Origin: Neurospora intermedia
Lineage: Eukaryota; Ascomycota; Sordariomycetes; Sordariales; Sordariaceae
DNA: 64,000 bases
Reading direction: 5' to 3'
Assembly: GCA_037102815.1 (NCBI GenBank)
Contig: BTPP01000006.1
Span: 2,356,001-2,420,000 of the forward strand
The notes under the pieces are model-generated. The model worked only from the letters and a program-made list of their open reading frames with translations. It had not been told where the DNA came from and ran no database searches. A program made the translations under genes and the position numbers. Positions 22,180 through 33,256 of this stretch are shown in pieces (the first letter of the stretch is position 1; every line of letters starts with the position of its first letter).

Positions 22180-24750
22180 TTAGTAAGCACTCCGATAATA
22201 ATCCGCCAACCCATCATTCTGTCCCGGCGCCCCCGGGGCACTTGGTCCCTCCTGACCACCACCTGGCGCTGACGGCGCCCCAGGAGGCACATAAGCCTTG
22301 TACTGAGGCTGTGCCCCACCACCAGGCTGCAATGCCGCAGGCGGCTGCGGCGCCGTCGGTGATGCCTCGCTACCAGCACCATCGTAAACCCCAGGGACTT
22401 GCGTCCGTGAAGCAGCTGCCGCAGCGGCGGCGGCAGCGGCGGCGTAAGGATTCTGGCTGTGATACCCGCCCTGTGCGTAACTGTTGGTAGCACCAGGTGC
22501 TGATGGTGCTGAGGGAGCCGAAGGAACGGAGGGTGCGGGACCGGAGGGAGGAGGGGGGGCGGAGCCTACGTTGCTGCTACTTCCTGCTCCGGGGCTGGTT
22601 GGTCCGTAGGGGTCATCAGTGGGAGCTCCGGGCCTCCCTTGGCTGTAAGAAGGAGCGGACGGAGCGCTGTAGGATGGGTTGGAGAGGGGGTTAGTGCTGT
22701 GTTGAGCAATGGGCGAGTCATAGGCTGAGGTAGAGAGCTCTTGGGGGGCACCGCCGTTTGTACTGCTGTATGAGTTTGTGCGGTTGTTGGCTCCGGATGC
22801 GCCAGGGGCTTGGTAAGGGGTGTACTGATTCCCTGGGGGTGGCGAGGAAGTTGTGTTCAACGGGGCGGGAGCCATAGGGCTGGGTCCTGACGGAATTCGC
22901 TGCTGGTCTTGAGGTCGAGAGGGGCCACCATATGCTGGTTGCGGCTGCTGTTGAGGGTAAGGAGGTTGCTGTTGATGCTGAATTTGTCCTGGGCCTTCAG
23001 CACCCCCCATATAATAAGGCGCAGGAGTGCCAGCAGGACGTATGAAGTGGTTAGGGTTTGGCGACGGCGAGGTCGCAGGATACTGAGGCGCATCTAGGTA
23101 GTAGGTTTATGTAAATCAGCTTCTGAGCCCTTCATGGACACTCCATCAATACATCCCCTGACCACCGAATTCTCTCACGAACGTACCTTGAGCGGGCGCT
23201 GGATTATAGAACCGGGGCGGCTCCTGCTGCTGTTGCGGAGGAGGTGCACCATATCCCCCAGATCCGTAGCTATTGGTCATTGGAGGTCTCATTGCGTATT
23301 GGTGATAAGTCGGTCCTGGTGGGTGAGACATGGAAGACTCAAGAAGCGCTTCATAGTCTCTTCTAGCCTTGATGAACTTTTCGTTCAACTGTGTAAAGTC
23401 ATCTATACGCTGTTAGTGGGAGCCTCTTCACAATAACGAAACAGCCCAAGACGTACCCTTCTTCTGCGAGTACTTCTCAATCAGCTTGATAAGCTTGGGC
23501 CGAATCGCTAGCGTCTGGTGATAAAGTTTCTGTTGCTCATCGTCAGCAAATCACCTTTCAACCCCGTTTCCAATCATTCACTCACCGAAATCTCTTCATT
23601 ATCCTCCTCCCTTGGACCCGTGTTTCCAGCACTCAAGAGTGTCAACAACTTCTCCACATTCTTGATCTCCGCAAATACCTCGGCCTCCATCTGCGCCTCA
23701 CGCTGCAACTCCTCCGGTGTCGGGTCCGCCAGCTTTTCGACATAGTTTAGAGGGAAAATGCCCGTCTTGCCCTTGAGAGATCCGCTCCACCAATCCTTGT
23801 ACACGCTCTTCAAGACGGCAATGACATCACCCTTTTTGAACTCCAGCTCGCCCGGCTCTGAGGGGGTAAAGTCGTAGAGCGCCCTGACGCGGGACACGGT
23901 AGCGGCCGTGGTACTCGAGGGAACCGGCTGAGGTGTTGTCTCTGCCTGGCCAGCGGTTGAGTTCGTGCCTTCCCCCGACGCTCCTGCTCCCCCGGCGTTG
24001 CTCGGCCCTGCGGCCGCACCACCACTGGATGAGGACGCAGTTGCCCCCGAAGCACCAGCGGGTCTCTTCTTCCGTTCCTCCTCCTGCAAACTGAGCTGGA
24101 GAGCCATCTGGAGCTCTTCCTCCTCCTTCTGGCGGTCGGCGTCGGTGAGCACGTTCTTTTGCGGGGCGCTGGGCGGCTGCAGGGTCGGGTTCGACTGCTT
24201 TAGACGGTAGTAGGCGTCGTACATGATGCCGAGATCAGAGTCGGACTTGAACATGTCGGACCACTCCTTCATACGCTCGAGGATCTTAGCCTTGACTTGG
24301 GTGTGGGTGTTGCGGTCGTTGGCGAGCTTGAGAAGGGCGTCGGTGAAGGCGCGGCTGGAGAGCTCGCGGTGCATGTTCTTGCCGCAGTTTTGGGAAAGGG
24401 CGTTGGCAACCTGGGGGATTCAAAAGGCCGGGTTAGCATCTGGCTGGAAGATATGGGCTGGTAAGAGAGGTGACATGATAAGCTCACCTCGAGGGTATAC
24501 AGCTGAACATTGGCGTTCCTATGGGCCAGGCGCTTGATCATGCTATTGACAGCCTCTTTGGCGCCGTTGGCATCGGTGGCTACCCGATCGCAGACCTCCA
24601 TGATGGCTCCCCAGTCCTCGGACGTGAGGTTCTCGTCGGTTGCCTTGTCTATACAGGAGCGCACTGTCAGCACAAGTATAATTGCACCATGGTCAAGGTA
24701 TACATACTGATGGCCTCATCGTAAGGCCCTGCGGCCGCCGCTCGAAACAT
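22180..24750 (-). CDS. HSE1: Hse1, ESCRT-0 subunit (STAM-like; VHS-UIM-SH3-GAT)
   Basis: Partner of Vps27 in ESCRT-0 on endosomes, where it binds ubiquitinated cargo and sorts it into multivesicular bodies. Six exons: 24708..24750, 24488..24648, 23586..24410, 23457..23529, 23187..23402 and 22180..23093, closing to 743 aa. The VHS domain spans roughly 10-145 (NKATDENLTSEDW, NANVQLYTLEV, NCGKN). A ubiquitin-interacting motif lies at about 164-180 (EEEELQMALQLSLQEEE). The SH3 domain spans about 240-295 (VRALYDFTPSEPGELEFKKGD, DWWSGSLKGKTGIFPLNYV). The coiled GAT/Vps27-binding region follows to about 405 (LYHQTLAIRPKL, FIKARRDYEALL). The remainder is a Pro/Gln/Gly/Ser-rich disordered tail ending ADYYRSAY. 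The length is typical of filamentous ascomycetes. It is in tandem with ATG13 and followed convergently by a HET gene. Confidence 0.95.
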
Positions 24751-26476
24751 TGTGATGGCTGTGTCTGGTCTAGCAGCTGGTGTATCAAGAGTTCTTTGGT
24801 GGTTAAAATACGAGAAACAGAGAGGAGTGGTAGTGGGCGCGCCCTCGGGAATGTCGTCACTATCAGTCGGCCAGACAGGAACTGATGTCGTCGGCTCCCA
24901 CGGTAGTTCGTTTCAAAGTGATACAGCCGTAAAACTTTGAGATTGGGATCGGTCCGTCGTGATGTGTTGTCAGTCGCTTGTTCTGATGATAATGGACGTC
25001 CGGAGTTGTCGTAGTTGTGGGTATCGTATCGGTATCGGTATTGTTAGGCAGACCTAGGATGGAAGAGGGGGAGAGGCGGGAGCTCGATGAGCGGGAGCTG
25101 CCTAGAGCTACAGTAGGTGTGTAGTTTGGAGTCGCGTTGAGGTATTGGGATGTGCGATATGAGTCGGATCTGGTTCGCAAAAAGAAACAAGATTCGAGTC
25201 TTGTTCCGCACTCTACAGTACGGGTACGTCTTGGTCCGGCAGCCGGTGCGCTATCGAATGTTGTCGAAGGCGGGTGTTTTGGATGTTCCGTCTCTGAATG
25301 TACTTGCTTGCACGAGGGAGGGCACCTAGAACTACTAGAAGCAGAGTAGTTCGCCGTTGGCAGCAGCAAGCAGTGAGATGACGAACCTCTTCCCGCCTCT
25401 GTCGCTCTCACTCCGTCTGTCACCTGCAGCGCCCCCCAAAACCAACACCACCTAACAAGGGGGGGACTCGATACCACTGAATACCTCTAGGAGCGAGCGA
25501 GCGAGCACCTAGCACGAGGGAGGCCTGCTCAGCCGCCTCCATTTGATCCAATCATGTGCACCATTCTTCGCATACCGTACAATTATCAGGGGAGGGTATA
25601 CCCCACTCTTCAGCGTGTGCAGCAGCGGCATTCCGTCATTTGTGTTCCATTGCGTCGTAGTCTTTCTCTTGGCTCTTGCCGCCCGTAAATCGCATCAACT
25701 TGAGGTACATACACTACTGAAGACAGTGAGGTTGGTGATGTCGATAAACGGGGAGGTTTTTCCCTTCTTTTTTTTTCTTTTCTTTTCTTTTCCTTTCTTT
25801 TCTTTTGTTCCCTAGGTAATTGGAAGGCAAACATCATTTTTCCCCACGACACAAGGTCAATTTCCATACCTCTATCCTCTTCCCAAGTTGGGAATAGTTT
25901 CAAGTCACTTGTACACAGCCCACTACTTAAGCTTCAAGTTGCTCCTTGTCATATACGATTTGCACTGGTTAATCTCGAGATAACAACCAACTACAAGCCA
26001 CTTTTCTGCATTTTACGAGACCTCCATATGTTCATTCATTTACATCGTAGGTATATATACAATGGATTTCTCTGTTTAGCTCGCTACTACGACAGTAGTC
26101 CTTTGGTGAACTTGACTGGCGGGAAAGTGTCTTAGTCTTAACAGCCACTCGCTAAGGCTGGAATAGGCTTCCTGAATATAAACGGATAAGTGTAAGAGAT
26201 CCTCCTCGTTCACCCATGAGCCTCCATTGATGCCAACTCAAAGGTTCAACTACCCGCAAACCCGGACAAAAAGATAAAAAGAGGGAGAATGGATGGCTGT
26301 CTGAGAACGACAAAGACCAACGTAGGTTCATGTCGAGAATAGCGTCTGGTTTCTCTGTCGCTGTGATCTTTAATCTGTAGAATGTAGACATCAACCTTTC
26401 CCGACTTCCTGGGCATACACCGCTCTTGTACCGTGATCCAAAGCGATGCATTGCGCATACACACAACCAAAGTGAA
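24751..26476. other. Spacer between HSE1 start and ATG13 stop
   Basis: 1.7 kb holding the HSE1 promoter/leader and the ATG13 3' end. A stop-free minus frame at about 24.86-25.48 kb is Ser/Thr-rich leader read-through without a domain. A TTTTC repeat lies near 25.77-25.80 kb. No other gene is seen. Confidence 0.5.
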
Positions 26477-29400
26477 CTACCATCCCCGACGCGTAGTTCC
26501 CCTAACCTCATACTCTTCTCCATCACCCACACCTCCACCGTCAGTATTTCCACTAGCCTCTCCAGCCCCCTGAGCTCCTCCTCTCAACCCCCTAGGAGAT
26601 CCTCCCAACACACCACCACCTCTTGCTTCTTCCAAACTGTGCCTCGAAGGCCTCTCGAGTTCAGACATGGCGAACAACAACGGCTCGTCGTCGGTGCCGT
26701 CCTCACCCTGACCGACACCCGTTCCACCTCGACCAGCCATGGTGCCCACATACCTCATCCCGGTAAACGGACCCCCGCTCGAATGAGGCGGTGTCCCCCT
26801 TGTGCCGGGCCCGATCCCGCTACCGCGCCCTTGCGTGGAGCTCGTCGTCGTGCCATGGTAGCTGTATCGTGACTTGTACGGGGTCCTGCTGGTAGTCATG
26901 AGCCTAACCGGCGGATTGGTCGGCTGATCCTCGTTTGCCTGCCTCAGCTCCGCCGAAGCCCGGATATCTGCCGCGGGCTGTAGTTGTTGCATTCCTGCCA
27001 TTCCACTTCCCGCCGAACTGTCCTCGTTGCCATCGCCCGAATTTCTTCGCTGGAAAGCAAGCAGGGTACTCAACGAGGGTGCCTCGCCACCGCCCGCTCC
27101 GAGGCTCAAGCTCCGCTGGGCGATATCCGAATCATCTTCTCCCGTTCCGGCGCCAGCTCCAGCCGCCAGCGAACGGTGCTGCTGGGCCACGGAACTCGCT
27201 CGGCGGTTTGCGCTACCCGCATGGAGCAGACGAGGAGAGAGCGGAATATCGATCGCCGCCGAGACTGCGCCACCCCCAGTTTCCTGTTGACGGTCGGTTT
27301 GCGTGGTCTCATCGCCATCTTCTCTTTCTTCTTCTTCCTCCTCCTCCTCGGTGGGCACCACATGAGACCTCCCTCTCCTGTTGTAGCTAGCCTGCGCCGG
27401 GTAATCGATAATCGAGTTTTCGCTCAACCGACTAGGAATCGCGGGCGTGTGAGGCGTATGCGGGCTCAGGGGCTTTCCGCCCGGTGAGCTGCTGACGCTC
27501 GCACCACTCATACTGATTCCCGGGTTTCCCAGGCTACCTGGTATGTTGGACATGTGTCTGCTGCTGGAGCTCGAGCTCCGATGCAAAGTTGAAGATCCCA
27601 TCAGCATGCTCTCCGTCAGCGCATTGTTCGAGTCCCTCATCAGGTGGAATTTGTTAAGCTGTGCAGCAGTGCGGCGTGCAGCAGCTGATTGCTCTCCCTT
27701 CTTGGTAGCCTCAAAGCTCGGCAACTTCTTCCTGTTGTCAAGCTCTTTAAGAAACTCGGAGATGTCGTCATCCGTCTGGAACGAGCTTGAACTGGCCACT
27801 CCACCCACAGGTTCGGCGAGCAGGGCCGAGCCAGGCTGAGCCGATGAAGACAGACTTTGTCTGCCACTACTACTGGCTTCGTCATCGCCGGTCTTGCTTT
27901 GGCCGCCGAATGAGGTCCGTGATCGACGATGGCTGAAACTGCTGCTATATCGACTTTGGGGCCTTGGTGAGCTAGACTTTGGAATGTCCGTTGGAACGGC
28001 AGCACCGGGACCACGCAAAGAGGCCGCCATTCCCGCCGTAAGCGAGGATCTGTTCCTGGCTTGCGAGATTCCGCTCAAACCCGAGGGTCGTGGAAGCGAA
28101 TGTGGCGAGGCCGGTGCTCCATGATCGGGAAACCTGGGACTCCCGGATATCGACCCAGCTTTAAAGGGTTGAAACGAAATCGAAGGTCGTCTGCTGCCCT
28201 CAACATCCCGCAATGTCCGGCTTGATGCACTACGGATGGGAAGAGAATGCGACGGTTCTGAATGGTCGACACTGGCTGCCGAAGAACCCGGTGGCGAGCT
28301 CGTGTCTGAACCGGCCGGTCGGACTGCCTTGAGCGCCGAGATGGGGCTTGTGCCGAATGCGCCGGTGCCATGAAATGTCGACAGACTGCCATACGTCTGA
28401 TGCGGCTCTCGGTTGCGCCGTCCTAGGCGGTGTGAGGGCAAAGATCCGGGTTCCGCGTACGAGTCGGCTCGGCCGTGGCTGACGGGTTGCGGCCGTTGAG
28501 GTATTGAGGGCTTGAAGAAATCCTCATCTACACCCATGAGTCGCGAACTCAGCAGAGCGTCGGCATCCTCGACCCGAAAGGTACAGTCATTTCGATAGAT
28601 AACCGAAGCATTGAAGCGGCCTACGGGCACTTCTAGATCACCGAACATGTACTCCGTTACTACATCCTTACTGTCAGAAAGGGGTTGGCGCAACGGATCG
28701 TAGTTGAGGAACTCGGCCTCGGCCGGCACAATGCGGCACTTTACTTCCAGGGCGGGATGGATGCCCTTGGTCATGGTCTGCTGGGAAAACTTCCAGCCGG
28801 GCATGACCCGCGTGGCCAAGAACAGCGACCGGAAGAATACTATGCTTCGTTTATAGATTGTGGGCAGGCTGGGTCCAAAATCTTGCAAAGCATCATCATT
28901 CGGAATGCACTTGAGCTCGATGCGCCATCGTTCCAAGATCACCTCGGTATTCCGTTTTTGCAGGTGGCGTTTCCGTGGCGAATCCTCGCTCGACTCTGAA
29001 CTGTTCAGAGCTTCCAGAACATCCCACCTCTTGCCATTAGCGTCCACCAGTGCGAGGCTGTGACTGCTGGAAATGCGCGATGCGTCGATATACGTCTCGA
29101 TGATCATGGGCGGGGGACGATTCGTAAAGCTGTCGGAGTTCCTGTAGAGGCGGAGCTCCTCCTTAAAGTCTTCGGTGTCCTCGGTCTCTATTGAGAACTG
29201 CATCTCGTCGTTAGCGGCTTGTCGCGGTAAAGGTTTGAAATGGAAACCCACCCATTTATTAAACCCTTTCTTGGGCCCAGGCGTTAGATGTTGTCGCGAC
29301 CCGATGATGAGGACAGCGGCTTTGTAGTAGAAGTTCTGCCACTCAGGTCAGTCAGCCAAGGGTTGCTGGACGATACGGCGGCTTTGTCGAGATTGCGCAC

Positions 29401-29622
29401 CTGAATGATCTGGTCCAGCTTCTTGATGGCATCCCGGCTTGCGGCGTGAGCGGGGGCACCACCAGCTCCATCCTGACCACCACCACCAGCTCCGTCCCTA
29501 TCGGCGGCGTCGGTACTAGTTCGAGACCGGGGGTCCCTCTGGTTGTTTGTGCGGGCTGGGTTTGTCTGGGCCGAAACTGCGGGGGAGGAGACCCTTGGGG
29601 GATGACGAGATTGTTGATGCAT
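26477..29622 (-). CDS. ATG13: Atg13, autophagy-initiation scaffold (HORMA domain)
   Basis: Regulatory subunit of the Atg1 kinase complex at the phagophore assembly site; its phosphorylation by TORC1 controls starvation-induced autophagy. Two exons (29401..29622 and 26477..29335; 65-bp intron) give 1026 aa. An N-terminal disordered stretch is followed by the HORMA domain from about 65 to 330 (KLDQIIQ-NFYYKAAVLI, KGFNKWVGFHF, ERWRIELK, YKRSIVFFRSLFLATRVMPGW, YMFGDLEVPVGRFNASV). The long Ser/Pro-rich tail contains DDDISEFLKELDNRKKLPSF, a probable Atg17-binding element (inference from known Atg13 architecture). Near residue 950 it has DDEPLLFAMSELE, the conserved C-terminal Atg1-binding type motif. 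The intron cuts the first helix of HORMA. The length is normal for filamentous fungi. Confidence 0.95.
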
Positions 29623-30117
29623 TATGGATGGCGGATGTCGCCAGTAGGCGGCTATGTATAAGTGATGTCAATGTTAATGAGCGGCGGCGTGCGTGGGATG
29701 CTTGACACGGGCGCCAAGCCCCGGCTCCGGTGTGACTGATAACAAAGTCGCGAGGCTGCCGTGTCTGTCAAAGCGAGCGCAGATGGAAGGCGTCAATCCG
29801 GAGAAGATGGCTGAAGAAAAAAAAGGGGTCGGGAATATTCGAGTGTCTAGACGACGGTCGGGGAAGAGCGGACCTTTGCATCCATCGTTTGTTATCGGCG
29901 ATCAGTCGGATAAGGCAGACAGACAGAGAGGACGACAATGAAAGACGGAGAGGAAATCTATAGTCTAGCAAAATGGAGGTTGGGAAGAAACACAAGGTAC
30001 AATGGGTCGTCGGGCCGTGCCACAAGGCAGAATGTGAGAGGCCGAATGTATGTTAGGGGAGGAGGGGGGAGTAGGAGAAGGAGAGGAGGAGGAGGAGGAG
30101 GAGAAGGAGTCGAGAGA

Positions 30118-30143
30118 GGATGGATGGATGGATGGATGGATGG
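30118..30143. repeat. GGAT tetranucleotide microsatellite
   Basis: About six GGAT units directly after a GGA-rich purine tract (30060-30110). Confidence 0.85.
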
Positions 30144-31935
30144 GAGGTGTGGAGGTGTGGAATGTGCGATAGGGAAACGGGATCCAACTCGACGTACCTA
30201 GACGGGATGCCGACTTGGTTGGCGGTGACTGCCAGTCAGTCGCTGTCAAGGAGTGGGCGACAGCGGAGCAACCTAACAGCTGAGCTTTAACAGACAATAA
30301 CAGCATCTCGTTGACGAACTGATGAGCCCAAGGCCATGACTGTTAGTGGAGCACGTCCCATTTGCGCCATCTCCACGCACGGCAGCGCGTCAGAGAGGAA
30401 CGGAAGCGTGTACCCTAGAGTGGTTCCAGTAAGAAGGCAGGTCCGGAGTTTCAGGGTTCGTCGTGGCGGCTCCAGAGAACACCAATCAGTGGGCCAATGA
30501 TTGGCAAGTCATCCGGCACACTGCCGCGCCGAAGTGGAGCAAATGGCTGCGTGCATGGGGTTTTGTTGCACTGTCTGGATAACACGCCGTTGAGACTGTA
30601 TCATGTAATCTGTTAGTGTTGTGTACCTCTTCTACTCTCTCGAGCACGCCATCGAACGTTGAGTCGAAGTCGACATTTTTCATTTCCCTGTCGTCAATAT
30701 CCAAAGTCCATCGATGGTGTCTCAGTCAAAGACAAGATACATAGAAAAGAGGCGGCAAAAAAAGCTCAGATGACGCTGTCCAGGTGCGGGCCTTGCCGTG
30801 GCCCAGGTTTCTGGTGACTGCCGAGCGATAACACACACTATCACTAACAAGGTCGCTTGTGATTCTGATTGCTGCGACTTTCCTTCCGGGCCACCAAGAT
30901 TGTCTCGGTTGACTACCGTGGTACCTCGCAGCCTTTCTTTTTTTTTTTTTTTTTTTTCTCTCTCCCAAGTGCTTGTCTCTGGTGCTGCACCCAGTTACAT
31001 TACCAATAGGTATGTACACTACCTACAATATGTAGGCAAAGTTACGAGCATGAGGAGAGTGGTTCCTCTTCGTTCCTCTAGACGCCAACCTCCCCTCCCC
31101 CGGCCATGGGCATGCCAGGACCGCCTCGTGATCACCAAACTTATCTTTTTCGTCATCGAGTCATCGACAATACAACTCTTCTCGAACACCGACGTTCCAT
31201 GCGCGACGATAAGGCTGCCTGCAAGGTCCGATCATCCTATCCCATTGATCTGAACCATCAAACGAACAATGCTAGGATCGACACAGTTATCAAAGACTCT
31301 CTCTCTCCGTCTCCTCTTTGTCTTTACTGTGTACACTCATTCATTCATACTTTTCCGTCTTTACCCTTCTGAACTCACTAAACTACCTACCGATACCCAT
31401 ATGCTGTACTGCGTATATTCCCCTTCTTTCTTTGTCTTGTTTTGACAACCCACGCGAGCAAATCCCCTCATCGGACAGTGAGTGCATAGCATGCAGTTAC
31501 AAATACGCAAGCTTTGCACAGGACAAGGGACATTCATCACTATCACTTACATACATGAAGTAGTTAGATGCCTTGACACAGGCAAAAGGGCGCCAGTCTA
31601 CCGGTAGCTGCCTGCCTGTCTGCCTATCTGCCTAGAGGTACATACCTACCTACCTATGCAGCCACACGTCACGGTCGAATAAACAGCCGCTGCTGAAGCC
31701 CATCCATTGTTTGTTTACCAACCAAGGACTGAAAGGAAGATGGCTCCGAACCTGCAGCAGCAGTCTAATCTAGACGCACAATGTAAAGTCACGGCAGTGC
31801 TGTGTAAGTGCATTCAATTCAATTCAGTCAGTAGACTATGGTAGTATACTTACCAAAAGACAGCCTTGAGTTTCATACAATACACCATGGATTGCTTTTT
31901 AGTATTGACCACAAACTATGATAAGCCTGAAAATG

Positions 31936-31936
<1 letters not shown>

Positions 31937-31969
<33 letters not shown>
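31937..31969 (+). repeat. Poly-C run, 33 bases
   Basis: Uninterrupted run of 33 C (33 G on the other strand) in non-coding DNA. A run of this length can in principle form four-stranded G or i-motif structures. It is also a common site of sequencing or assembly length error. Confidence 0.9.
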
Positions 31970-31971
<2 letters not shown>

Positions 31972-32391
31972 AATTAAGGCTGTAAAAAAGTCACGATTTA
32001 TACTTTCATCCTCAACACATACCTAGCTCTATCGTCGCCCCAGATGGTAAGCAACGGTAATAGCACCGATAAACCTTCCTCGCATCGCCTCGTTTCGCCT
32101 CGCCTCGCCTCACCTCACCGACGTTCTACACACACACAACACAACACAAAATATCAACTCGGACAAAGCTAGTGCACGTTGTGTAATCGATCGAGTCCCC
32201 CCCGATTCCGGAATACGGTTGAGTGTGTAATAAAAGGCGGCGAACGGTTTTGTGGCTTGTGAGTTACAACAAAACGGGCGCAGTAAGAACGAATGGTCGG
32301 GTTACACGGCGGCTGTGAGCCTGTGATGTAAGTAAGCCTGCCTTGGTTGATAAGGCGATTAGGTTGGGAGATAAACAACGGAAAACCTAGG

Positions 32392-32420
32392 TACCTACCT
32401 ACCTACCTACCTACCTACCT
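32392..32420. repeat. TACC tetranucleotide microsatellite
   Basis: About seven TACC units. The same motif recurs at 31641-31655, 46203-46228 and in shorter copies around 53.9-54.6 kb. Confidence 0.9.
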
Positions 32421-33034
32421 AACCTAAACCTGACAGGCAATACTTGACGATTGTATCGCGCATCTTCTTCAAGGTTAAAAAGAAACTAGAAAAGGGGTGT
32501 TCGTAACGCCAGGTAGGTAGGTTACAAACTTCATCTTTATTCTTTTGTCTGGACGGGAATATCGAGTTCTGAAACTTTGCTACCTAGTCCTCCCTCAGTT
32601 CATCCATCGGGTTGCGTTGCGCGGTTGATGCTCAGCTGCATGTCAGGATTTCTGCCTAGAGGTGATGCCTGTGTCGGCATCAAGTTAAACCGGCAAAGAC
32701 AAGAAAGTTTTAGGCTGCAACAACAACACGTGGAAGGAAAAATATGGGTGATAACGCCAACTTCCACTTACAATGTACACGCGCGTTCGTTTCGCTGCTT
32801 ATGTACTTCTAATCGTTGTTGTTTGAAAGGGAGGCATACCTGTAGTGCGGAGATAACGCCCGTCGAATCGTCAACCTGGTTAACCTGTAGTAAACTGAGG
32901 TGCCTGGTTGAAAATCTTCTTTGAAACCCAATACCTACTCAAAACATTGGTTGTCCAAATCATCGTATCACGATATGCCACATATGTAGCGTACTACAGA
33001 TTACAGTATCGGCACACAGCTGCAGCCAGCAACT

Positions 33035-33058
33035 AGCAGCAGCAGCAGCAGCAGCAGC
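33035..33058. repeat. CAG trinucleotide repeat
   Basis: About eight CAG units, roughly 200 bp downstream of the BTB/RCC1 stop codon, so possibly within its 3' untranslated region. Confidence 0.8.
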
Positions 33059-33256
33059 GGGGCAGCGATGCATTTCCCTTCCATGTGTGTGTCTATATGC
33101 AGCCTTATGAGTTGAACAAAAACCAAAAGCCCTATGTAAAATACTGCCATATCCTTGTGTTTCCTTCCCTGGCTTTGCTTCACCCAGTCAACCCATGGAT
33201 CTTTGCAGTGCATGGCTCCCGCGGTAAGCAGGGCACACATTCACCAAAGCCCAACA

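Larger units (their letters stand above)
29623..33256. other. 3.6-kb gene-free region with simple repeats
   Basis: Lies upstream of ATG13 and downstream of the BTB/RCC1 gene. No coding frame with a recognisable domain. It contains GGA- and GGAT-repeats, a 20-base T run at 30938-30957, a 33-base C run, TACC repeats and a CAG repeat near the far end. The first few hundred bases next to 29623 are presumably the ATG13 promoter and leader. Confidence 0.6.

Noticed and set aside
24863-25477. 204-codon minus frame upstream of HSE1
   Set aside because: Ser/Thr-rich leader read-through with no domain; HSE1 has a well-supported start at 24750.
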